Assembly (NCBI RefSeq): GCF_001654615.1
Contig: NZ_LWUD01000032.1
Location: 1-43,980 of the forward strand
Direction: 5' to 3'
Length of the DNA stretch: 43,980 nucleotides
From: Ligilactobacillus aviarius
Lineage (GTDB): Bacteria > Bacillota > Bacilli > Lactobacillales > Lactobacillaceae
The position numbers and the translations under genes are program-made. Below the pieces are notes generated by a model. That model was given only the letters and a program-made list of their open reading frames with translations, was not told the DNA's origin and did not search any database. Position 1 is the stretch's first letter. The number at the start of each line of letters is the position of its first letter. Below, piece after piece: positions 1-5,214 of this stretch.

Positions 1-48
1 AACTTTTGTCTTGCACTTCAAAAAATCAGTTCGTTTTTTATTTGTAAG

Positions 49-930
49 CTATTTATTTGCTTTTTCGGCTTCTTCTTGTGCTAAAAGTAAGCATCCGGTG
101 ATTCCAGCATCGTCGCCTAATGCACAGTGAACGATGTATTTATCCAAGTCAGGTGTCTTTAAGTAGCCGTTCATTTGCTTCTTAAATGATTCCCGCATCA
201 TTGGGAAGAGTTGTTCTTGCTTTGAAACTCCGCCACCAAAAATAATCATTTCTGGTGAAAGAACAACCGTCAAGTCCATGCAGGCTTGAGCAAGGTAATA
301 TGCTTCAATTTCCCAGTCATGGTCATCCTTTGGGATTTCATATGCTTTCACACCGTGGTGCCGGGCTTCAACTGCTGGGCCAGCTGTTAATCCTTCAAGG
401 CAATCCTTGTGATATGGGCAATGACCTTCGTACTTGTCATCCGGGTGACGCCGCATGATCATGTGGCCCATTTCAGGATGACCAAAGCCTTCAAGTAATT
501 TGCCGTTAACGACGCCACCGCCGCCAACGCCAGTTCCGACAGTTAAGTAAACGCAACTGTCTAAGCCCTTAGCTGCCCCGCGCTTTAATTCGCCGTATGC
601 CGCAACGTTAACGTCCGTTGTCCATGCGTATGGAACGTCGAACCGTTTCTTCATTTCGCCAAGGAAATCATAGTTTGCCCAGCCTTCCTTAGGCGTTGTT
701 GTAATGTAACCATATGTATCTGAATTGCGGTTAACATCGATTGGGCCAAATGAACCAACTCCAATTGCATCACATGGGTTTTCTTCAAAAAACTTGAAAA
801 CTTCACTCATTGTTTCAGCTGGAACCGTTGTTGGAATTTTAACCCGCTTTAAAACGTTTAAATTTTCATCGCTGACAGCACAAACAAACTTTGTTCCGCC
901 GGCTTCAATTGCACCATATCTCTTTGCCAT
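49..930 (-). CDS. scrK: ROK-family fructokinase
   Basis: Predicted cytoplasmic ATP-dependent sugar kinase of 293 residues that would phosphorylate fructose to fructose-6-phosphate. The N-terminus carries the ROK phosphate-binding motif (EAGGTKF). A glycine-rich TVGTGVGGG segment lies near residue 130. The zinc-site region GHCPYHKDCLEG is near residues 168-180, as in Gram-positive fructokinases of the GmuE/ScrK type. Length is normal for the family. The start has a good ribosome site (AAGGAGAAAG). It appears monocistronic and is divergent from the VOC gene. A promoter -10 (TATAAT, minus strand 971-966) is overlapped upstream by a palindrome, suggesting sugar-responsive repression. Fructokinase is preferred over glucokinase from the zinc-site pattern; substrate is inferred. 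Confidence 0.88.
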   Translation of the reverse strand: MAKRYGAIEAGGTKFVCAVSDENLNVLKRVKIPTTVPAETMSEVFKFFEENPCDAIGVGSFGPIDVNRNSDTYGYITTTPKEGWANYDFLGEMKKRFDVPYAWTTDVNVAAYGELKRGAAKGLDSCVYLTVGTGVGGGGVVNGKLLEGFGHPEMGHMIMRRHPDDKYEGHCPYHKDCLEGLTAGPAVEARHHGVKAYEIPKDDHDWEIEAYYLAQACMDLTVVLSPEMIIFGGGVSKQEQLFPMMRESFKKQMNGYLKTPDLDKYIVHCALGDDAGITGCLLLAQEEAEKANK

Positions 931-965
931 ATGCTTTCTCCTTATTTGTTATATTCACATTTATG

Positions 966-1000
966 ATTATAAAACAAAAGCGTTTTAAAATAAACGCTTT
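966..1000 (-). promoter_or_regulatory. Fructokinase promoter with palindromic operator (LacI/CcpA type)
   Basis: The arms AAAGCGTTT (977-985) and AAACGCTTT (992-1000) form a perfect 9-bp inverted repeat with a 6-bp spacer. On the minus strand it covers the spacer and -35 region of a TATAAT -10 (971-966). One arm with its flank, TGAAAGCGTTTATT, matches 12 of 14 positions of the cre consensus. A local LacI-family sugar repressor (ScrR-like) or CcpA is the likely binder; which one cannot be decided here. Confidence 0.5.
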
Positions 1001-1089
1001 CAAAATTATTAACCAATTTTTTAACGAATCAAGTTGCATTGTGTATAATATTATGTGTTTAATTATTTGTTCTAGAAAGGAGCACCCAT

Positions 1090-1479
1090 ATGCGTGTTCG
1101 GCGTCTTGACCATATCGTTTTAACTGTCAGCAATATTCCGCAAGCAACGCGGTTTTATCACGAAGTCTTCGACATGCCTGTCATTGAAGATCAAACCGAT
1201 GAAAATGTCACTACATTACGGTGCGGTCATCAGTTGATTCGGCTTCAAAAGAACGACCGGCCAACCGAATTAAAAGCTGATCATCCAACGATTGGAGCGG
1301 CTGATTTGTGCATCGTTGTCGGCGATGACATTAATGATGTTGAAAACCACCTTAAAAGTTACTTTGTAAACATCGTTGAAGGTCCTGAAAAGAAGATGGG
1401 GTCTGAAGGCGAAATGACTTCAATTTACATTACCGACCCGGATAACAATTTAATTGAAATTGCTTCATATAAAAAATAA
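1090..1479 (+). CDS. VOC (glyoxalase/bleomycin-resistance) family protein
   Basis: Small cytoplasmic protein of 129 residues with the paired beta-alpha-beta-beta-beta layout of the vicinal oxygen chelate superfamily. It begins RRLDHIVLTVSNI with a helix at FYHEVFDMPV. It ends with the typical YITDPDNNLIEIASY strand, whose Glu is a usual metal ligand, and an early His (LDHIV) is another. The ribosome site AAAGGAG sits 8 nt before ATG. A TATAAT -10 lies at 1044-1049. Substrate is unknown: members include lyases, dioxygenases and thiol-transfer resistance proteins, and the sequence does not separate them. Confidence 0.85.
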   Translation: MRVRRLDHIVLTVSNIPQATRFYHEVFDMPVIEDQTDENVTTLRCGHQLIRLQKNDRPTELKADHPTIGAADLCIVVGDDINDVENHLKSYFVNIVEGPEKKMGSEGEMTSIYITDPDNNLIEIASYKK

Positions 1480-1520
1480 AGTGGCTGTTCCTGGAAATCC
1501 CAGGCAGTCACTTTATTTTT
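1479..1520. terminator. Bidirectional terminator between VOC and SDR genes
   Basis: A hairpin with arms AAAGTG/CACTTT and CCTGG/CCAGG, short internal mismatches and loop AAAT, is flanked by A-rich and T-rich tracts on either side. It can serve both converging genes and overlaps the stop of the SDR gene. Confidence 0.8.
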
Positions 1521-2268
1521 CTAACCAACCGCCATCGATTGGAACCGCTGTTCCATGAATGTAATCAGCTCGCGGACTTGCCAAAAACATGGTCAATGCA
1601 GCCACTTCTTCTGGTTGAGCCCAACGCTTTGCTGGGGTTTGATCAGCAACCCATTTAGCCATCTTGCCATCGTCTTCCTCAAAGTCCTTGGCATTCATTG
1701 GGGTTTCAATTGCCCCGGGCGCAATACAATTTGCCCGAATTCCTTTCGCTGCGTAGTCATAATCCAATTGCTTTGTATAACCGATAATTCCAAATTTCGC
1801 AGCTGTATATGCTGCTCCGCCACCACCGGCAACCATGCCAGCAATCGATGCCATGTTGACGATCGTTCCATGACCGTTTTCAAGCATCTGTGGTAAGATC
1901 AGGTTCGTGATTCTGAAAATACTCTTCAAATTTGTATCAAAAATTTTGTCCCACTGATCTTCGGTCGTCTCTAAAGTCGGGGCATAGCCGTCAAGAATCC
2001 CGGCCGTATTGATCAAAATATCAATTTGGTTATTTTCGATAATCGGATTCAACCAGGCCTCAATTTCTTGCGGATCGCTCACATCGCATTTCGTAAAGTT
2101 AAAGTTTCCGTGATCATTCAACTCATATACCTGACCGCCATTTTGAATGTCAGCTCCGAAAACCTTGGCCCCGGCATCCAAAAAAGCCTTGGCCTGTTCA
2201 AAGCCGATTCCAGATGAAACCCCCGTAATAACAACGACCTTTCCTTCAAATTCCGGATATAAATTCAT
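1513..2268 (-). CDS. Short-chain dehydrogenase/reductase, FabG-like
   Basis: Classical SDR oxidoreductase of 251 residues. The Rossmann NAD(P)-binding motif is TGVSSGIG near residue 15, followed by the NTAG strand motif, a catalytic Ser (MASIAG) and YTAAK (Tyr/Lys pair) around residue 155. The acidic residue in FGADIQ at the end of beta-2 favours NAD(H). Length is standard. Its ATG shares bases with the TAA stop of the upstream DUF2829 gene (TAATG), so translation is coupled. Annotation as 3-oxoacyl-ACP reductase is common for this group but not supported here, since no fatty-acid genes are nearby. Substrate unknown. Confidence 0.9.
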   Translation of the reverse strand: MNLYPEFEGKVVVITGVSSGIGFEQAKAFLDAGAKVFGADIQNGGQVYELNDHGNFNFTKCDVSDPQEIEAWLNPIIENNQIDILINTAGILDGYAPTLETTEDQWDKIFDTNLKSIFRITNLILPQMLENGHGTIVNMASIAGMVAGGGGAAYTAAKFGIIGYTKQLDYDYAAKGIRANCIAPGAIETPMNAKDFEEDDGKMAKWVADQTPAKRWAQPEEVAALTMFLASPRADYIHGTAVPIDGGWLEK

Positions 2269-2492
2269 TAGTCAACCAACTTCCAATCTTCAGCTAAAAC
2301 ATCGCATGAGGTCGGCATAAATTGCGATAATGCCGGTTCTTCCTTTGTCCGAATCATCAAATATGGATTGATTGCTTCACCGTTTAAAGTATCATCGTTA
2401 ACTACGAAAATGTATTCTTCCGAACCGCCCCAACCTGTCCGAACGGCCTTTTTACCTTTTTTTAATTCTGGTAAAACTTCTTCAAATGTCAT
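2268..2492 (-). CDS. DUF2829 small protein (Tad2-family fold)
   Basis: A 74-residue protein matching the DUF2829 layout: FEEVLPELKKGKKAVRTGW at the N-terminus, a central beta strand ending PYLMIRT, and the signature DVLAEDWKLVD at the C-terminus. The family is widespread in Firmicutes and phages. Its phage member Tad2 is known to sequester the cyclic-ADP-ribose-type signal of Thoeris defence. It overlaps the SDR start by one base and follows queT by 12 bp, so queT-DUF2829-SDR may be one operon. Family assignment is by recall of the motif. Anti-defence function in this chromosomal copy is untested. Confidence 0.8.
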   Translation of the reverse strand: MTFEEVLPELKKGKKAVRTGWGGSEEYIFVVNDDTLNGEAINPYLMIRTKEEPALSQFMPTSCDVLAEDWKLVD

Positions 2493-2504
2493 CTTGATCC
2501 TCCA

Positions 2505-2999
2505 TTACTTTGTTAAATCAATTCGTTTACTTAAAATTCCAAAAATTACTGCACCAATCACCATTGAAATGAATTCACCGACTGCAACCGCTAAGTACGT
2601 TGGCCAAAACGGAAGGTGATTTACGAAATGCAATTCTAGCGCAACCGTCCAGGTCATCAACGTACATACAACCACTGCAATTGCGAGCTTACCGGCCGTT
2701 GATTTGACCCGCCGGCTTAAAAAATAACTCAAACTTGTCATTAAAAGGGTCCCCAGGGAACCAAAGACAATATCAACAATTCCAAGCGGTGAATTAAGAT
2801 TGGCGATTGCGCATCCAATCGTTAATGCCCAAATATAACGTTTATTAAAAACGGCAAGGTTATTAAAAATTTCAGATAACCGAATTTGCATTGCGCCATA
2901 ACTAATTGGCGACAACCCAAGCGTTAACGCTGCGTACAGTGCCGCAACGATGCCGGCCTTAGTTAAACTAACTAAGGACTGTTTTTTTTGATTATTCAC
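2505..2999 (-). CDS. queT: QueT-type ECF transporter S component (queuosine precursor uptake)
   Basis: Integral membrane substrate-binding subunit of an energy-coupling-factor transporter, 164 residues with about five hydrophobic segments. It begins near SLTKAGIVAALYAALTLGLSPISYGAMQIR, of which ALTLGL and QIRLSE are QueT hallmarks. I choose the GTG at 2999: AGAGG lies 10 nt upstream, whereas the in-frame ATG at 3053 falls at the predicted transcription start and inside the riboswitch. It probably needs the shared EcfAA'T module encoded elsewhere. The preQ1 riboswitch in its leader supports the substrate assignment strongly. Confidence 0.9.
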   Translation of the reverse strand: MNNQKKQSLVSLTKAGIVAALYAALTLGLSPISYGAMQIRLSEIFNNLAVFNKRYIWALTIGCAIANLNSPLGIVDIVFGSLGTLLMTSLSYFLSRRVKSTAGKLAIAVVVCTLMTWTVALELHFVNHLPFWPTYLAVAVGEFISMVIGAVIFGILSKRIDLTK

Positions 3000-3009
3000 A
3001 GGTATCAAA

Positions 3010-3050
3010 CCTCTTTCTAGTTTTTTTAAGTGGGATTTTCGCGAACCACT
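3010..3050 (-). ncRNA. preQ1-I riboswitch in the queT leader
   Basis: On the minus strand a 5-bp stem AGTGG/CCACT (3050-3046 with 3033-3029) encloses the loop TTCGCGAAAATC. It is followed by the A-rich tail AAAAAAACTAG and then the queT ribosome site AGAGG. This is the compact preQ1-I architecture: stem P1, C-containing loop, A-tract and pseudoknot-forming CTA. The aptamer ends on the ribosome site, so translational control is most likely. Confidence 0.8.
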
Positions 3051-3058
3051 CATGTTTT

Positions 3059-3087
3059 AGTATAAGAAAAATCAGAAACGATGACAA
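3059..3087 (-). promoter_or_regulatory. queT promoter
   Basis: A -35 TTGTCA (3087-3082) and -10 TATACT (3064-3059) are separated by 17 bp. The predicted start lies at about 3053-3051, immediately before the riboswitch stem. Confidence 0.75.
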
Positions 3088-3103
3088 ATTCACCATCCCT
3101 GAT
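3071..3103 (-). terminator. Probable degV terminator overlapping the queT promoter
   Basis: On the minus strand the arms ATCAG/CTGAT and the inner GATG/CATC form an interrupted hairpin, followed by TTTTC. It lies directly after the degV stop and contains the queT -35 element. Confidence 0.45.
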
Positions 3104-3111
3104 CCTTAAAC

Positions 3112-3969
3112 TTAACCCCAACTGATGACGATCCCATCCGTTCCGATATGGGCAATCATCGAAAGGTTCATTTCATATAATTTAATTTGGGCAGCCGGAA
3201 ATGTGCGGTTGATTGCCTTGATCAACCGTGAAATCACTTGATCGTTATGTCGGGTTCGAATTGCGGTGATTGTAATTTGAAGTTGCCCTGCCATTTCTTG
3301 ATACGCCGGCATGATCATCCGCCGAATCGTCCGGGAAAGTTTGCTATGCTGCAAATAAGCACTTTGAACTTCAAGCTGTCCCTGCGTATTAAAGCGCATC
3401 AACGTTTGCGGGCGAAAAATCGTTTTCTGAATCGGAAAGACTCCATTCTTAACGTATCCAGTAGTCGAAATATGCCGCAGATTCTTTAAAATCATCACGG
3501 TCCGATAACTATTCCGAACCTCTTTCAAAATCGGTTCAATTGCATTCCAGTCTTTTCCTTGCCCAACCAACTTTGCCGCTAATACCGCTAAATTTCCTTC
3601 TGCAACTCCCATTGAATACGAATCAACCAGATGAATGTTGATTTGATCATGGCGTTGTTGATATGAGCGCAAGTTATTTCCTAGGCCGCTAATATCATTA
3701 TCCAGGTAAACCCAGATAACATCCGTATAACTCTTATCGATCAGTTCATTCAAAAATTCATCAATCGCTGTCACTGACACCTGACCGCACATTAAAAACG
3801 AATTCTTTTCACGAAGCATTGCCTTAACCTGTTGTCGATCATAGTCATACTTTTCATAATATCGCTTGCCGTTTAACAATAACGGTAACGACAACGTTTT
3901 AATTGCTAATTTATGCTTGATTTGAGGAGCAATAATCGCCGCGCTATCTGTCAGAATCGCAGTTTTCAT
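3112..3969 (-). CDS. DegV family fatty-acid-binding protein
   Basis: Cytoplasmic DegV/FakB-like protein of 285 residues. The N-terminus AILTDSAAII contains the conserved TDS, and VSVTAIDEF stands where the family has the TSQP-S segment. The middle has HLVDSYSMGVAEGNLA (usual VDS-x-S-x-G). The C-terminus is less conserved than in FakB2-type proteins and ends MIAHIGTDGIVISW, close to the usual HxGPGxxG region. DegV proteins bind fatty acids for FakA-dependent phosphorylation. No fakA is nearby, so this may be one of several carrier paralogues. Confidence 0.85.
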   Translation of the reverse strand: MKTAILTDSAAIIAPQIKHKLAIKTLSLPLLLNGKRYYEKYDYDRQQVKAMLREKNSFLMCGQVSVTAIDEFLNELIDKSYTDVIWVYLDNDISGLGNNLRSYQQRHDQINIHLVDSYSMGVAEGNLAVLAAKLVGQGKDWNAIEPILKEVRNSYRTVMILKNLRHISTTGYVKNGVFPIQKTIFRPQTLMRFNTQGQLEVQSAYLQHSKLSRTIRRMIMPAYQEMAGQLQITITAIRTRHNDQVISRLIKAINRTFPAAQIKLYEMNLSMIAHIGTDGIVISWG

Positions 3970-4028
3970 TTCTTACCATCCAATTCATTAATCCTTCAAT
4001 TCTAAACATCACTAACTATCTTACCATA

Positions 4029-4388
4029 TTAACCCATCAAATGCTGGCCAAGCATAAACCCGAAAAACGCAAAGCTAATTCCAATCACATAACTTAATAT
4101 TCCGTATAACAACGCCATTTTATAGTTATGATCGTCCAGTAACGCAAACAATTCCGTATTAAACGTTGAAAAGGTTGTGTAGCCGCCTAAAAAGCCAGTT
4201 CCAAGGATTGCATACGGGAATGTCTTGAGTTTGATTCCAACAACGAATCCTAAAACAAGGGCTCCTGAAACATTTAAAAAGAACGTTGCTAATGGAAATG
4301 AGCCCTTAACGTGTTTTTTGATCAAATTCGTTAAAAAATACCGAACACATGCCCCGGCGCTTGCGCCTAAACCTAACATCCAAATCAT
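4029..4388 (-). CDS. crcB: Fluoride channel subunit FluC/CrcB (second of pair)
   Basis: Membrane protein of 119 residues with four hydrophobic segments and the Fluc signature GTGFLGGYTTFSTFNTE near residues 65-85. Fluc channels expel fluoride as dual-topology dimers; where two genes are adjacent they usually form a heterodimer of opposite topology. It starts at an ATG sharing bases with the stop of the first subunit (TAATG), so the two are translationally coupled. No fluoride (crcB) riboswitch was recognised upstream. Confidence 0.92.
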   Translation of the reverse strand: MIWMLGLGASAGACVRYFLTNLIKKHVKGSFPLATFFLNVSGALVLGFVVGIKLKTFPYAILGTGFLGGYTTFSTFNTELFALLDDHNYKMALLYGILSYVIGISFAFFGFMLGQHLMG

Positions 4389-4777
4389 TAAAATTCACCC
4401 TTTTCCTTCTTAACAAGCCGGCTTGCTAAAACATAGCCGAGAGTTACCCATAAAAAGCCGCCTAGAATACTAATACTTAAATAAACCATCGCATGAATTA
4501 AATGATGGGCGTTCACCAGTTTCATAAAATCAACTGTAAATGAAGAAAAGGTCGTAAATGCCCCAATAAAGCCGGTCCCTAATCCGACATTCAGCCATCC
4601 AGCAAGCAAGTCGCGTTCAATTACATAATACGTCAGAAAGGCTAACAAAAAGCATCCTGCCAAATTAGCAACGATTGTTCCACTGCTTTGCCAAATTTTT
4701 CCTAAATAATATCTGCTGATTCCGCCAAAAAAGGCAAAAAAAGCAACGCTCAAATAGTTTTTTACCTTGTCGCTCAT
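4388..4777 (-). CDS. crcB: Fluoride channel subunit FluC/CrcB (first of pair)
   Basis: Membrane protein of 129 residues, four hydrophobic segments, signature GTGFIGAFTTFSSFTVD near residues 88-104. It pairs with the overlapping downstream subunit. It lies 16 bp after the trxA stop with its own ribosome site (AAGGAAG), so trxA-crcB-crcB looks like one transcription unit. The functional link between thioredoxin and fluoride export is not obvious and may only be shared promoter use. Confidence 0.92.
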   Translation of the reverse strand: MSDKVKNYLSVAFFAFFGGISRYYLGKIWQSSGTIVANLAGCFLLAFLTYYVIERDLLAGWLNVGLGTGFIGAFTTFSSFTVDFMKLVNAHHLIHAMVYLSISILGGFLWVTLGYVLASRLVKKEKGEF

Positions 4778-4793
4778 TTTAAAACTCTTCCTT

Positions 4794-5120
4794 TTAATTT
4801 AGATATTGATCGATTTTTTGACGAAGATAATCTTCAAATGGTTTGAATGGCCGGTATCCCGTAATCTTCTCCTTGGCTTGACCATCAACAAATAAGATTT
4901 GGGTCGGAATATTTTGAATTCCAAATTGTTCTGCAAGTTCCCGGAATTGCCCGACATCAACCTTAGCAAACTTAATTTGGTTGCCGAATTGACTTTCAAG
5001 CTGTGCAAGAACCGGATCAAGCATCTTGCACGGTTGGCACCAATCGCCCCAAAAATCGAGCAAAACTAATCCGCTAGCTGTTTCTTCAGCAAAGTTTTGA
5101 TCAGTGATCGTAACTGCCAT
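4794..5120 (-). CDS. trxA: Thioredoxin
   Basis: Standard 108-residue cytoplasmic thioredoxin. The active site is WCQPC (usual WCGPC, here Gly replaced by Gln) near residues 28-32, inside LLDFWGDWCQPCKMLDPVL. The cis-proline segment is IPTQILFVDG near residue 75. The ribosome site AAGGAAGTGG precedes ATG. The Gln in the redox motif may shift redox potential, as known for altered CxxC dipeptides. It is probably a secondary thioredoxin, co-transcribed with two fluoride channel genes. Confidence 0.93.
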   Translation of the reverse strand: MAVTITDQNFAEETASGLVLLDFWGDWCQPCKMLDPVLAQLESQFGNQIKFAKVDVGQFRELAEQFGIQNIPTQILFVDGQAKEKITGYRPFKPFEDYLRQKIDQYLN

Positions 5121-5182
5121 TTTTCCACTTCCTTAAATCTTATAACATATCCTCTTATTCTACTCTTCTTTGAGAAATATAA

Positions 5183-5206
5183 AAAGCCAGGAAATCCCGA
5201 CCTTTT
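5183..5206 (-). terminator. Terminator of the LPxTG surface protein gene
   Basis: On the minus strand AAAG-G-TCGGGA pairs with TCCTGG-CTTT with one bulge and G-U pairs. It is followed by a T-rich tract immediately after the stop codon of the surface protein gene. Confidence 0.55.
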
Positions 5207-5214
5207 ATCGTTTA

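Noticed and set aside
1-48. Terminator after the fructokinase gene
   Set aside because: A-run and T-run are present but no convincing GC-containing stem can be formed in the visible sequence.
3000-3053. Longer queT with ATG at 3053
   Set aside because: The ATG lies at the predicted transcript start and inside the preQ1 riboswitch; the GTG at 2999 has a proper ribosome site.
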